From the NCBI RefSeq assembly GCF_002838835.1, contig NZ_NHPP01000006.1, positions 62,001 through 126,000 on the forward strand: 64,000 nt of DNA, in the 5' to 3' direction. Position numbers and translations under genes: made by a program. Position 1 is the stretch's first letter. Each line of letters begins with the position of its first letter. This stretch comes from Siphonobacter sp. SORGH_AS_0500. Lineage in GTDB: Bacteria > Bacteroidota > Bacteroidia > Cytophagales > Spirosomataceae. Shown piece after piece: positions 29,200-38,198 of the stretch. Below the pieces are notes generated by a model. The model saw only the letters and a program-made list of their open reading frames with translations. It did no database searches and was not told the origin of the DNA.

Positions 29200-30594
29200 T
29201 TACTTAAACAGGTCATTTCCGACAGCAAATACCATTAACCCTAACAGCAGGATGGTACCGATTTGCTGAGCACGTTCGAGGAATTTCTCGGAAGGAGCCC
29301 GGCGGAAAATCATTTCATACAACAGGAAGATAACATGGCCCCCGTCAAGAGCCGGAATGGGTAAAGCATTCATGAAGGCCAGAGCCATGGAAAGCAAACC
29401 CGTTACCGTCCAGAAGTGATTCCAGTCCCAGATTTCTCCGTAAAGTTTACTAATACCCACCGGACCGCTAATGGCGTCGCTGGCGGCTACTTCACCTTTA
29501 AAGATTTTACCAAAGCCTTTTACATTTTTTGCTACTACATCAAAGGCATCATACGTACCTGCTGCCACGGACTGACCGAAGTTGTAGTCTTCGTGAGCAG
29601 GTTTCTGCAAAGGAGTGCGGTTCAGGTATAATAACAGCTTTCCTTCGGGCGTAACTTTAGGCTTCAGCGTTTGAGTTTTACCTTTTCGGTTAACCACGAC
29701 GTCCACTACTTTACCTTTATTAGCCGCCAGAGCGTCCGAAAATTCGTGGTAATACTTGATGGGTTTGCCGTTAATGGAGAGAATTTTATCACCCTCCTTA
29801 AACCCTGCTTCGAAAGCTGGGAAGCTCTGTTCTTTTTTACCCAGAATGCGAGCAAAAAGACCGGGTTTTTCGGGTTCGGCTACACGGGCTACGTCATCAA
29901 GCGTAGCAAAGGTGCTCAGGAAGCGTTCGGGGTTGTTATCGCGAGCCAGTAAACCAGCCAGATCATTACGAACAGGGATGGTTAACTCCTGACCATTGCG
30001 GTCGATTGTATAGGTGCTATTGGATTCCAGCAATACCTGGCCCACTACATCCTGCCGGAAATCTTTAACGGGCTGGCCGTTCACTTTCAGGATTTTATCA
30101 CCCGTACGAAGGCCAATTTCGCGGGCTAATTCACCAGCCACAATCCCGTTTTTATTTACCTCTGAAACGGGAATATAGTTGTACCCATTCTGGTAGGAAA
30201 GGGCCGAGAAAATGATGATCCCCGTAATGATATTCACAATAATACCACCCAGCATTACCAATAAACGTTGCCAGGCGGGTTTAGCCCGGAATTCCCAGGG
30301 TTTCGGCTCCGAAGAAAGCTGGGTTGCATCCTGCGTTTCGTCCACCATACCCTCAATCTGTACGTAACCGCCCAGAGGAAACCAGCCAATACCGTATTCG
30401 GTATCACCAATTTTCTTTTTCCAGAGAGCAAAGTTTCCGACGTTGGGAAGCGGGAAAAGGAAGTCGAAAAAGATGTAGAATTTATTAACTCTAATTTTGA
30501 AGAGCTTGGCAAAGAAGAAGTGTCCAAACTCGTGTAATCCTACCAGTATTGAAAGGCCAAGCAATAATTGCCCTGCCATAATCCATCCACTCAT
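29200..30594 (-). CDS. rseP: RseP-type site-2 zinc metalloprotease
   Basis: Intramembrane protease that releases membrane-bound regulators or clears signal peptides. HEFGH (residues 21-25) gives the zinc ligands and catalytic Glu; the third ligand lies in NALPIPALDGGH near residue 413. Two PDZ segments lie between: around NGIVAGELAREIGLRTGDKI and EAGFKEGDKILSINGKPIKY. Length 464 is normal. An internal GIGWFPLGGYVQIEGMVDE segment is characteristic. It heads an operon with the DUF6702 gene and has a TATCTTTG promoter box about 150 nt upstream. No sigma-E or RseA homologue is nearby, so the substrate is not indicated. Confidence 0.95.
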   Translation of the reverse strand: MSGWIMAGQLLLGLSILVGLHEFGHFFFAKLFKIRVNKFYIFFDFLFPLPNVGNFALWKKKIGDTEYGIGWFPLGGYVQIEGMVDETQDATQLSSEPKPWEFRAKPAWQRLLVMLGGIIVNIITGIIIFSALSYQNGYNYIPVSEVNKNGIVAGELAREIGLRTGDKILKVNGQPVKDFRQDVVGQVLLESNSTYTIDRNGQELTIPVRNDLAGLLARDNNPERFLSTFATLDDVARVAEPEKPGLFARILGKKEQSFPAFEAGFKEGDKILSINGKPIKYYHEFSDALAANKGKVVDVVVNRKGKTQTLKPKVTPEGKLLLYLNRTPLQKPAHEDYNFGQSVAAGTYDAFDVVAKNVKGFGKIFKGEVAASDAISGPVGISKLYGEIWDWNHFWTVTGLLSMALAFMNALPIPALDGGHVIFLLYEMIFRRAPSEKFLERAQQIGTILLLGLMVFAVGNDLFK

Positions 30595-30743
30595 TCGATT
30601 TGTTTTGCGTTTTTTTGAGTTATCAGTCTACGGTTTTCTGTTTTCAATGATCCGTTCATGAATCACTAGGTTAACAACGAACCGTACCTGTATATTCTTC
30701 TAAATAATCGGTAAACTGAAGACAGTAAACTATTGAGATAACA

Positions 30744-30751
30744 CAAAGATA
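30744..30751 (-). promoter_or_regulatory. Bacteroidota -7 promoter box for rseP
   Basis: Minus-strand TATCTTTG, matching TAnnTTTG, 150 nt upstream of the rseP ATG; the -33 position (CTTA) is weak. The remaining leader holds no conserved hairpin that I can see. Confidence 0.45.
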
Positions 30752-30803
30752 GGGGGAAAGGATTCTCTTTAAGAAAAATTTAGAGATAAGGAAAGGTATT
30801 GAG

Positions 30804-30836
30804 CAAAAGAAGCCAGAGGGTTAGTCTGGCTTCTTG
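30804..30836 (-). terminator. Terminator after fucP
   Basis: AGAAGCCAGA and TCTGGCTTCT form a 10-bp stem with a 7-nt loop; on the minus strand it is followed by TTTTGC, 24 bp past the fucP stop codon. Confidence 0.7.
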
Positions 30837-30859
30837 GAATAGAGATGTATCTATTACGA

Positions 30860-32214
30860 TTAATAATCGGCACGATATCCTTTTACGGCAAAGAATACTA
30901 CATAAGCAAAACAAACAAAGGGTACCAGCAAGGCTGCTGCTGCTCCAGAAGGGAAAAGTAAGCCAGCGACCAGCGGTAAAACGGCACCGCCTACGATGCT
31001 CATAATGATCAGTGACGAAGCCATCTTCGCCTCTACGCCCAGGTTTTTAGTTGCCAGTGCAAAGATGGTTGGGAACATAATAGACTGACAGAAATAGGTA
31101 AAACTCAGGCAGATAACCGCAACCAGACCGCCAGAGAGGGCAGCAATGGCCACAAATGCTACCGCAGCTGCGGAGTAAATCGCCAGCACGCGTTGAGCAG
31201 GCATGCGAGCCATGAGGGAAGTGCCTACGAAACGGCCCAGCATGAATAAAACCAGAGCAAAGGACGCGTGAAAACCGGCAATTTGAGTATAGGAAAGTGA
31301 AGAAGGATCCAGTCCGCTGATGCTACTAACGATTTTCATCCATCCTTCCGCCAGTACCCAGTGTTTTTCCCGGGAAAAATCAATTTTAAAGTCTACGAAG
31401 TACCCCCACAAAACGGTTTGAGCTCCCACATTGGCAAATTGGGCAATGATACCATATACCAGATGTTTGTGACGGAATAAATGCGTAATGGAAATTTTTC
31501 CGGCTGACTTTTCTTCTTCAGCTCCTACTTCCGGCATTTTCACTACGGCAAAAACCAAAGCCACGAGAGCTACAATGGACCCAATGGCCAGGTAAGGTCC
31601 CTGTACGGAAAGAGCTTCCTGCACCCGAATTGCCTCTGCTTCGGCTGCGGGTAGCTTAGCCAGCATTTCCGGGGTGTATTCCGTTTGGGAAAAAATAAAG
31701 AGAGCACCAATGATGGGACCAATAATGAGACTAATGCCATTGAAAGACTGCGAGAAATTAAGCCGCCATTCGGAAGTTTCAGGATCTCCCAGAACAGTTA
31801 CGTAGAGGTTAGCCGCTGTCTCCAGAAATGCAATGCCGCTCGCAATCATGAACAGGGCGAAAAGGAAGAAAACGTACACGCGGGCACTGGCCGCAGGATA
31901 AAACAGGAAAGCTCCGGCGGCGTATAAAATCAGGCCCAGAAGAATTCCCTTTTTATAACCGAACTTTCGCATGACGTAACCTGCGGGCAGAGCCATGAAA
32001 AAGTAACCGAGATAAAAAGCAAAGTCAACAATACCGGCCTGAAATCGGCTTAAGTCCAGGGCAATTTGAAATTGTTTGATCAGTGTGCCATTGAGTGAAT
32101 TGGCCAGACCCCATAAAAAAACAAGCTCGTAACGAGAGCCAGAGGTATCAAATAACTGCCGGAAGCAGAGCCATTTTTAATAGTTACTTTTTCAGACGAA
32201 GGTCCAAGTGCCAT
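30860..32214 (-). CDS. fucP: FucP-like L-fucose:H+ symporter, frameshifted once
   Basis: Major facilitator sugar permease of the FucP group, importing L-fucose (or a related 6-deoxysugar) with protons. It starts MALGPSSEKVTIKNG at 32214. The frame breaks in the A7 run at 32115-32121: an eighth A restores SLFFLWGLANSLNGTLIKQF, the family signature with the Asn-rich helix. The rest, from FFMALPAGYVMRKFGYKKG on, has about eleven more helices and RFVGTSLMARM. The repaired length of 451 residues matches FucP. It is the last gene of a minus-strand run with the fucose dehydrogenase-like and fuconolactonase-like genes, which supports the substrate assignment. Confidence 0.88.
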
Positions 32215-32294
32215 GAAAATTAGGATTAGAGGAGGTATAAAATGATTAATAGGGTTGAGCTAAATGAAATAGATGAATCGAATTTATCTGAATA

Positions 32295-33083
32295 TTAGGC
32301 ATTAGCCAGAGCTCTGTCCAGGTGAACATAACCACCATCGACGTGAATAAGCTGTCCCGTTGTATGGCTGGATTTTTCCGAAAGCAGAAACGCGACGGTA
32401 TTCCCTAATTCTTCGGTAGTCGTCATGCGTTGCTCGAAAGGAATGGTACGGGTAATTTCTTTCAGCTTTTCTTCGGGGTTAGGCAAGCCGTTAATCCAGC
32501 GTTCGTAAAGGGGCGTCCAGCTTTCCGCCACAATGACGGCATTTACCCGGATGCTGTATTTTAGTAACTCCACAGCCCATTCGCGGGTTAAGGCATTCCG
32601 ACCGCCATTGGCAGCGGCATAGGCCGAAGTACCACCCTGACCCGTTTCTGCCGTTTTAGAGCCAATGTTAACAATAGCTCCCTTGGATTCTTTCAAGGCA
32701 GGGAGGGCGTGTTTGGCCATCAGGAAATAATGAATGACGTTTTTATGAAGTGAGGCAACGAAGTCTTCGTAGGAGCCATTTTCCAGTCCTACGCCATCAT
32801 TAACCCCGGCATTATTAACCAGTCCGTCAATTCTTCCGAATCTATCCAGCGTTTGCTGAACGGCTTTTTCGCAGGCAGAAGGTTGCGTTAATTCAGCAGG
32901 CACCTGAAAAGCCTGTCCGCCTGCGGCTTCAATTTCGGCGACGGTTTTCAGATTATCAGTCTCACTACGCCCTACAATCACGGGAATGGCACCCTCAAAG
33001 GCTAATACTTTACTAATGCCTTCGCCAATGCCTTTGGCACCGCCCGTAACGATAATGACTTTATTGGTAAGGTTTAGATTCAT
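32295..33083 (-). CDS. SDR-family oxidoreductase, L-fucose dehydrogenase-like
   Basis: NAD(P)-dependent short-chain dehydrogenase of 262 residues. It has the Rossmann motif TGGAKGIGEG (about residues 14-23), NNAG, the catalytic Ser in NIGSKTAETG and Tyr in SAYAAANGG. The usual YxxxK lysine is replaced by Asn (YAAAN), which is unusual; similar YAAxNGG forms may exist in the fucose dehydrogenase-like group, which I cannot verify here. The C-terminal GQLIHVDGGYVHLDRA is standard. Between fucP and a fuconolactonase-like gene, it most likely oxidises L-fucose to L-fuconolactone. Confidence 0.82.
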   Translation of the reverse strand: MNLNLTNKVIIVTGGAKGIGEGISKVLAFEGAIPVIVGRSETDNLKTVAEIEAAGGQAFQVPAELTQPSACEKAVQQTLDRFGRIDGLVNNAGVNDGVGLENGSYEDFVASLHKNVIHYFLMAKHALPALKESKGAIVNIGSKTAETGQGGTSAYAAANGGRNALTREWAVELLKYSIRVNAVIVAESWTPLYERWINGLPNPEEKLKEITRTIPFEQRMTTTEELGNTVAFLLSEKSSHTTGQLIHVDGGYVHLDRALANA

Positions 33084-33191
33084 TAGAGAATGCTTTTGAT
33101 CTTGCTAGTTGAGTACGTCAAATCTCCGGTCAAAATTTCATTAAACCTCAATTTCTTTCCTAAAGAAGATCAAAAGCATAGAAAGATAACC

Positions 33192-34019
33192 TTATAAACT
33201 ATAAAAATCTTTAGCATTACCGCCCCAGAACTTCTCCTGTTCGTAGCTAGATAAAGAGCCGGTATACTCCTGTAATACCTGCACCCAGCGTTCGTAAGAA
33301 GAAGCCACCAGGCACACGGGCCAGTCGGAGCCAAACATAACCCGCTCGGGACCGAATGCTTCAAAAACTACGTCCAGATAGGGCCGTAACTGTTCGGGAG
33401 TCCATTGCTCCCAGTCGGCTTCCGTTACCAGACCCGATACTTTACAGCAGACGTTTTCGCGTTTAGCCAGGCTTTGAATATCTGCCGCCCATTTTTCAAT
33501 TTCACCCGCTTTCACGTAAGGTTTTGCCAAATGGTCGACCACAAAAAGCTGATGGGGTAAACGGGTAACAAACTCGCGGGCGGTAGGTAAGTGCTTAGGA
33601 TAGATGAGAATGTCGTAGGTATATCCGTACGTTTCCAGAGCTCTGATTCCGTCCATGAATTCCGTACGAAGCAGAAAGAGATCATCCGGCTCCCCCTGAA
33701 CAATATGACGGAATCCTTTTAATTTGGGAAATTGCCTGAAGTATTCCAAGCGTTCGCTCACGAGTTCAGAACGAAGATCTACCCAGCCGACTACTCCTTT
33801 AATGAAGTCATTTTGCTCGGCCAACTGAATTAAGAAATCCGTCTCAATTTCAGACTGACTCGCTTGTACGGCCACGCATCCATCGATGTTATTTTGTTGA
33901 AGAACGGGCTGCAAATCATTCGGTAAAAAATTCCGGCGAATGGGCTCCATGTCGGAAGTAATCCAGGCGTCGCGTACAGGATCAAACACCCAGAAATGCT
34001 GATGCGAATCAATTTTCAT
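33192..34019 (-). CDS. Amidohydrolase, L-fuconolactonase-like
   Basis: COG3618-type metal-dependent hydrolase of 275 residues. Motifs: DSHQHFWVFDP (metal-binding HxH form at residues 5-7), the GFRHIVQGEPDD block (with His for catalysis), FVVDHLAKP and MFGSDWPVC (Asp). This architecture covers 2-pyrone-4,6-dicarboxylate lactonase and L-fuconolactonase. It opens the fucose operon, followed after 108 bp by the dehydrogenase gene; together they would convert L-fucose to L-fuconate, which then needs a dehydratase not found here. Substrate assignment comes from context. Confidence 0.82.
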   Translation of the reverse strand: MKIDSHQHFWVFDPVRDAWITSDMEPIRRNFLPNDLQPVLQQNNIDGCVAVQASQSEIETDFLIQLAEQNDFIKGVVGWVDLRSELVSERLEYFRQFPKLKGFRHIVQGEPDDLFLLRTEFMDGIRALETYGYTYDILIYPKHLPTAREFVTRLPHQLFVVDHLAKPYVKAGEIEKWAADIQSLAKRENVCCKVSGLVTEADWEQWTPEQLRPYLDVVFEAFGPERVMFGSDWPVCLVASSYERWVQVLQEYTGSLSSYEQEKFWGGNAKDFYSL

Positions 34020-34094
34020 CCGTAGAAATTAGCTGAATAGTGGGGTAAAGCAATATGATTTAAGGTAAAAGTACAATCAAAAACTGATAAATTA

Positions 34095-34131
34095 GAAAAA
34101 AACAAAGGCCGTCCCGAAAGAGACAGCCTTT
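34095..34131 (-). terminator. Terminator after rplS
   Basis: On the minus strand AAAGGCTGTCTC pairs imperfectly with GGGACGGCCTTT and is followed by TTTGTTTTTTTC. Confidence 0.75.
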
Positions 34132-34153
34132 ATGAAAACCCGTAAGAAGGTTC

Positions 34154-34510
34154 TTATTTCTTCTTTTCCTTGATCTTCGCAGCTTTACCTTGTTTGCCAC
34201 GCAGATAGTAAATACGTGAACGACGAACTAAACCGTGACGTACTACTTCGATTTTGTCGATGTTAGGAGAAAGAACAGGGAAAATCCGCTCTACACCAAC
34301 GCCGTTAGATACTTTACGAACGGTAAACGTTTCACCGTTTGTACCTGAGTTTTTGCGTTGGATCACCGTACCGGTGAAAACCTGAATACGCTCTTTGTTA
34401 CCTTCACGAATTTTAACGTGAACATTAAGGGTATCACCAGATTTGAAATCGGGGATGTCGTTCCGGCGAGCTGAATTGTCAGCTTCAACCAGTTTGATCA
34501 GATCACTCAT
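34154..34510 (-). CDS. rplS: 50S ribosomal protein L19
   Basis: Large-subunit protein at the 30S-50S interface. The 118 residues include the family core [56 protein letters not shown] and [19 protein letters not shown], with a Lys-rich end. It is transcribed alone here from a strong promoter (34603-34633) and ends in a hairpin terminator; the usual neighbours trmD and rpsP are not in the window. Confidence 0.97.
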   Translation of the reverse strand: MSDLIKLVEADNSARRNDIPDFKSGDTLNVHVKIREGNKERIQVFTGTVIQRKNSGTNGETFTVRKVSNGVGVERIFPVLSPNIDKIEVVRHGLVRRSRIYYLRGKQGKAAKIKEKKK

Positions 34511-34602
34511 GACCTCTGTAAGAGTTTTGTTAAAATGGTCTAACTCATTGATAGATCGGCAACATCGAATCCCACAGGTCGAGCGGTTGCCGAAATGAGC
34601 CG

Positions 34603-34633
34603 CAAAAATACGGTAATTTTCTGGGACTGCAAG
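34603..34633 (-). promoter_or_regulatory. rplS promoter (TTG-N19-TATTTTTG)
   Basis: On the minus strand CTTG at the -33 position is separated by 19 bases from TATTTTTG at -7, a full match to the Bacteroidota housekeeping promoter. The start of rplS is about 90 nt downstream. Confidence 0.75.
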
Positions 34634-34724
34634 AGTTTTACTTTATTTAATCACCTGTGCAACAGTTTTTTCCAAAGTATCATCCTTGAGTTTTGTAACG
34701 AACATTTATCAAACCTTTTCAATA

Positions 34725-35402
34725 ATGAAAAAGAACCTTTTAACCGGACTTATCCTGATTAGCAGCCTTGGAGCCTCTGCTCAGGCCAGCAAAACCTTTA
34801 ATGTTAGTAATTTCGACCAACTGGATTTAGGTTCTGCCTTCATTATCGATGTACATCCCGGTAAATTCAAGGTAGAAGTAGAAGGGCAGGAAAGTGACAT
34901 TAATGATCTGGAGGCGAAAGTAAGCAATGGGAAATTACGCATTCGGTATAACGATTCTGACCGTTACTCCAATCGGAAACGGGTGGAGGTGCACATTACC
35001 ATGCCGGCTTTGAAAGGCGTAAGTTTTAGTGGTGCGTCGCGTTCATCCATAACGGGTTTTGGAGCCGAAAACCAAATGAGTGTCGATATTTCCGGAGCCT
35101 CTCAGGCCAGCATTGAAGTGAAAGCCAAAACGTTGGATGTAGATGTATCTGGAGCCTCGAATGTAACCCTGACGGGCAACACTCAAAAATTTCAGGGAAA
35201 TATATCAGGAGCTTCGTCTTTTAAAGCGGAAGGGCTCGAAGTGAGCCAGGCTACTATCGATGTGTCGGGAGCCAGTAATGCTCGCCTTTACGTAAAAGAA
35301 AAATTATCAGCCGAAGCCAGTGGGGCCAGTCGGGTGCGTTACCGGGGAAATCCGAGCGTAAATGCCAATACATCAGGGGCTAGTTCGGTGAGAAATGAAT
35401 AA
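34725..35402 (+). CDS. DUF2807 head-GIN-domain exported protein
   Basis: An exported protein with signal MKKNLLTGLILISSLGASAQA, followed by a right-handed beta-helix-like DUF2807 domain. The repeat SGAS(x) recurs in every coil: FSGASRSSITGFG, DISGASQASIEVKA, DVSGASNVTLTG, NISGASSFKAEG, DVSGASNARLYV, EASGASRVRYRG, NTSGASSVRNE. The domain is thought to be adhesin- or surface-related; no enzyme function is known. ATG 34725 is preferred because it starts the signal peptide (an upstream frame begins at 34686). No partner gene is adjacent. Confidence 0.85.
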   Translation: MKKNLLTGLILISSLGASAQASKTFNVSNFDQLDLGSAFIIDVHPGKFKVEVEGQESDINDLEAKVSNGKLRIRYNDSDRYSNRKRVEVHITMPALKGVSFSGASRSSITGFGAENQMSVDISGASQASIEVKAKTLDVDVSGASNVTLTGNTQKFQGNISGASSFKAEGLEVSQATIDVSGASNARLYVKEKLSAEASGASRVRYRGNPSVNANTSGASSVRNE

Positions 35403-35570
35403 TTTTTCAAATTTTAAACAATATTCCAAAAGTTGCATTCAACCAAAGTTTGAGGAGGTAAAGAATTAGATTGTCCTTAAGAATGAGGTGAATAAGCCCC
35501 TTAAAAATGATTTAAGTGTGGTTTTTCCTGATCGAACATTGGAGAATAAAGCTTTGACAAAAAAATTATG

Positions 35571-35602
35571 TTTGACAATCTGACATCAAGTCAGTTTCTT
35601 TG
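35571..35602 (+). promoter_or_regulatory. acpP promoter (TTTG-N20-TTTCTTTG)
   Basis: TTTG at 35571-35574 and TTTCTTTG at 35595-35602 are separated by 20 bases; the latter differs from TAnnTTTG only at the second base. Transcription would start near 35608, about 27 nt before the ATG. Confidence 0.65.
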
Positions 35603-35634
35603 CGACGTTTTTTGAACCAAATCACTCAAACACA

Positions 35635-35871
35635 ATGTCAGAAATCGCAGCTAAAGTCAAGCAGATTATCGTTGACAAATTGGGCGTAGAAGAATCTGAA
35701 GTTACTCCAGAGGCTAGCTTCACGAACGATCTTGGAGCTGACTCGCTCGATACCGTGGAACTCATCATGGAATTTGAAAAAGAATTCAATGTGTCTATTC
35801 CCGATGATCAGGCTGAAACGATCACTACGGTCGGTCAGGCTGTTACCTATCTTGAAGAACACGCCAAGTAA
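35635..35871 (+). CDS. acpP: Acyl carrier protein
   Basis: Carries growing fatty acyl chains on 4'-phosphopantetheine attached to Ser37 in [11 protein letters not shown]. The 78 residues are acidic, helix-rich and standard for the family, from [17 protein letters not shown] to [14 protein letters not shown]. It has its own promoter and is separated from fabF by a strong terminator-like stem, so acpP can be expressed far above fabF. The acpP-fabF-rnc order is widespread in bacteria. Confidence 0.98.
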   Translation: MSEIAAKVKQIIVDKLGVEESEVTPEASFTNDLGADSLDTVELIMEFEKEFNVSIPDDQAETITTVGQAVTYLEEHAK

Positions 35872-35887
35872 GTAACATCTATCTGCG

Positions 35888-35942
35888 GTGCTAATTTGAA
35901 AAAGGGCATATTTATGTCCCTTTTCGGATTAGCACATTTTTT
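35888..35942 (+). terminator. Long stem-loop terminator between acpP and fabF
   Basis: GTGCTAAT...GAAAAAGGGCA pairs with TGTCCCTTTTCGG...ATTAGCAC in a long stem with minor bulges, followed by TTTTTT. It probably attenuates read-through into fabF. Confidence 0.8.
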
Positions 35943-36042
35943 GATTTTGTGGCTCAGGTTTTTTCTTGTTTACTTGTAGGTTCTATGTACCCGTCGTAAA
36001 CAGGTAAAAACAACCTGACCTGATTACCAAAAACTTTAAACT

Positions 36043-37290
36043 ATGCAATTAAAGCGAGTTGTTGTCACTGGACTAGGAGCTCTTACCCCCATAGGAAATA
36101 CGGTAGAGGAATACTGGGATGGCCTGATTAACGGGGTCAGCGGTGCCGATACGATTACTCGATTCGATGCCACCCGTTTCCGTACAAAGTTTGCCTGTGA
36201 GGTTAAAAACTTTGACGTACAGGCACACATTCCTCGCCAGGAAGCCCGTAAGATGGACTGGTTTACCCAGTATGCAGTGGTTACCGCTGATGAAGCCATC
36301 AAAGATGCGGCTTTCGATAAAGAACAGGTAGACCTGGACCGCATTGGTGTGATCTGGGGTGCTGGTATTGGTGGATTAAAAACGTTTGAAGAAGAAGTGC
36401 TGAACTTTGGCGGTGGCGATGGATCTCCCCGCTTCAATCCGTTCTTTATTCCTAAAATGATCGCTGATAGCTCAGCGGGTCTGATTTCCATTCGTCATGG
36501 GTTCCGTGGCCCTACTTACGTTACCGTTTCTGCCTGTGCTTCTTCAGGAAATGCCCTGATTGACGCGTTTAATTATATCCGTTTGGGTAAAATGGATATT
36601 TGCGTATCAGGGGGTTCGGAAGCCGCCGTTACGCAGGCGGGTGTAGGTGGATTTAACGCTCTGAAGGCACTTTCGGAACGGAATGACGATCCTAAAACAG
36701 CTTCCCGTCCTTACGATAAAGGTCGTGAGGGTTTCGTATTAGGCGAAGGTGGGGCGGCTCTTATTCTGGAAGAATACGAGCATGCTAAAGCCCGTGGAGC
36801 TAAAATTTATTGCGAAATTATGGGTGGTGGCATGTCTTCGGACGCTTACCACATTACGGCTCCTCATCCCGAAGGACGCGGGGCTTATATGTGTATGAAA
36901 CTGGCTCTGGAAGATGCAGAATTGCCTCTGGAAGCGGTGGATTATATCAACACCCATGGTACGTCAACGCCGATTGGTGATCCTCAGGAACTAAAAGCCA
37001 TTGAGCGTCTGTTTGGCGAGCATGCATCGAAGCTGAATATCAGCTCAACGAAGTCGATGACGGGCCACCTATTGGGAGGTGCTGCTGCGATTGAAGCCGT
37101 AGCGGCTATTTTGGCCATCAAAAACCAGCTTGTGCCTCCAACGATCAACCATTTTGAGGATGATCCGGAAATTAATCCTAACTTGAACCTCACGTTCAAT
37201 AAGGCACAAGCTCGTAAAGTAGACGTTGCGATTAGCAATACGTTTGGCTTTGGTGGACACAACACTTGCGTTGTATTTAAGAAAATATAG
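36043..37290 (+). CDS. fabF: Beta-ketoacyl-ACP synthase II
   Basis: Condenses malonyl-ACP with acyl-ACP in fatty acid elongation. 415 residues with the thiolase-fold active site: nucleophile Cys165 in TVSACASSGNA, His in NTHGTSTPIGDPQEL and His in STKSMTGHLLGGAAA, plus Lys preceding it. N-terminal KRVVVTGLGALTPIGNT and C-terminal NTFGFGGHNTCVVF are characteristic. It lies between acpP and rnc on the same strand. Confidence 0.97.
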   Translation: MQLKRVVVTGLGALTPIGNTVEEYWDGLINGVSGADTITRFDATRFRTKFACEVKNFDVQAHIPRQEARKMDWFTQYAVVTADEAIKDAAFDKEQVDLDRIGVIWGAGIGGLKTFEEEVLNFGGGDGSPRFNPFFIPKMIADSSAGLISIRHGFRGPTYVTVSACASSGNALIDAFNYIRLGKMDICVSGGSEAAVTQAGVGGFNALKALSERNDDPKTASRPYDKGREGFVLGEGGAALILEEYEHAKARGAKIYCEIMGGGMSSDAYHITAPHPEGRGAYMCMKLALEDAELPLEAVDYINTHGTSTPIGDPQELKAIERLFGEHASKLNISSTKSMTGHLLGGAAAIEAVAAILAIKNQLVPPTINHFEDDPEINPNLNLTFNKAQARKVDVAISNTFGFGGHNTCVVFKKI

Positions 37291-37292
37291 TC

Positions 37293-37326
37293 GGGAGAGC
37301 CGTAGGCTTTTGGCATACGGCTCTTC
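37293..37326 (+). terminator. Hairpin between fabF and rnc
   Basis: GAGAGCCGTA pairs with TACGGCTCTTC around a 10-nt loop. There is no T tract, so it may be an RNase III-type processing stem or weak terminator before rnc rather than a full stop. Confidence 0.45.
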
Positions 37327-37343
37327 TCATAAATTTTGATCCT

Positions 37344-38123
37344 GTGCTGCTACCGTTACCGCTGCTTGTTTCAACGGTCTTTGACCCACTGACCCAACTT
37401 TTCAGATCTAAATCCGACAAGGAGAAAAAGCTGAAGCAGGCGGTAGCTACGCTTATTGGAACCCGACCGTCTAATGTGGAGCTATATCGGCTCGCCTTTA
37501 TGCATACCTCGGCCAGCAAAGCCGTGGCGGGTAAGGATCTGAGACTATCCAATGAGCGACTGGAATACTTGGGTGACGCCGTGCTGGGCATGGTTGTGGC
37601 TGAGTATCTTTTCAAAAAGTATCCCTACAAAGACGAAGGCTTTCTGACGGAAATTCGCTCACGAATCGTAAACCGGGAGTCACTGAACTTGGTGGCTCGC
37701 AAACTGGGGCTTGATACCTTGGTGGAATACGACCCCAATCGACGGACGGTACTGGCTCGCACGTCTATGTATGGCGATGCACTGGAAGCCTTTGTTGGAG
37801 CTATTTATCTGGATAAGGGATTTCCTTTCACCAAGAAATTTATCCTCAAGCGTTTGTTATCTAGTTATTTTGATCTGGATAAAGTCGTTGAGACAAACAT
37901 TAACTACAAGTCCCAGATCATCGAATGGGCTCAACGCGAAGGACGCGAGCTTCGGTTTGACGTTACCGAAAAAGGTTCGGCCCGTCATAAAGAGTTTATC
38001 GCGGAGCTAGTGGTAGATAACGAAGTTTTCGCCACCGGAACGGGCTTTAACAAGAAAAAGGCTGAGCAATCGGCTTCTGAAAAAGCGGTTGAGAAACTCA
38101 ATCTGGCCAAACCGGTGAGTTAA
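37344..38123 (+). CDS. rnc: Ribonuclease III
   Basis: Cleaves double-stranded RNA in rRNA maturation and regulation. The signature NERLEYLGDAVLGMVVAEYL and the acidic catalytic set, including the GDALEAFVGAIYLD segment, are present; the double-stranded RNA-binding domain follows (YKSQIIEWAQREGRELRFDV to FNKKKAEQSASEKAV). GTG at 37344 gives 259 residues; the N-terminal ~25 are variable, so the real start is uncertain. Third gene of the acpP-fabF-rnc block, ending at a terminator at 38144. Confidence 0.95.
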   Translation: MLLPLPLLVSTVFDPLTQLFRSKSDKEKKLKQAVATLIGTRPSNVELYRLAFMHTSASKAVAGKDLRLSNERLEYLGDAVLGMVVAEYLFKKYPYKDEGFLTEIRSRIVNRESLNLVARKLGLDTLVEYDPNRRTVLARTSMYGDALEAFVGAIYLDKGFPFTKKFILKRLLSSYFDLDKVVETNINYKSQIIEWAQREGRELRFDVTEKGSARHKEFIAELVVDNEVFATGTGFNKKKAEQSASEKAVEKLNLAKPVS

Positions 38124-38143
38124 TTGGTATTGATTTTTAGCAA

Positions 38144-38170
38144 AGCTGCCTGAGTTAGGCAGCTTTTTTT
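38144..38170 (+). terminator. Rho-independent terminator after rnc
   Basis: AGCTGCCT and AGGCAGCT form an 8-bp stem with a 5-nt loop, followed by TTTTTTT. Confidence 0.85.
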
Positions 38171-38198
38171 ATATGAAATCTCAGCACCTCTATCACCT

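Noticed and set aside
32115-32121. Programmed ribosomal frameshift at A7 in fucP (and G7 in the ABC-F gene)
   Set aside because: Similar single-base breaks occur in many unrelated genes here, several outside slippery runs, so sequence error is simpler.
37293-37326. Strong terminator separating fabF and rnc
   Set aside because: The hairpin lacks a T tract, so it is listed only with low confidence.
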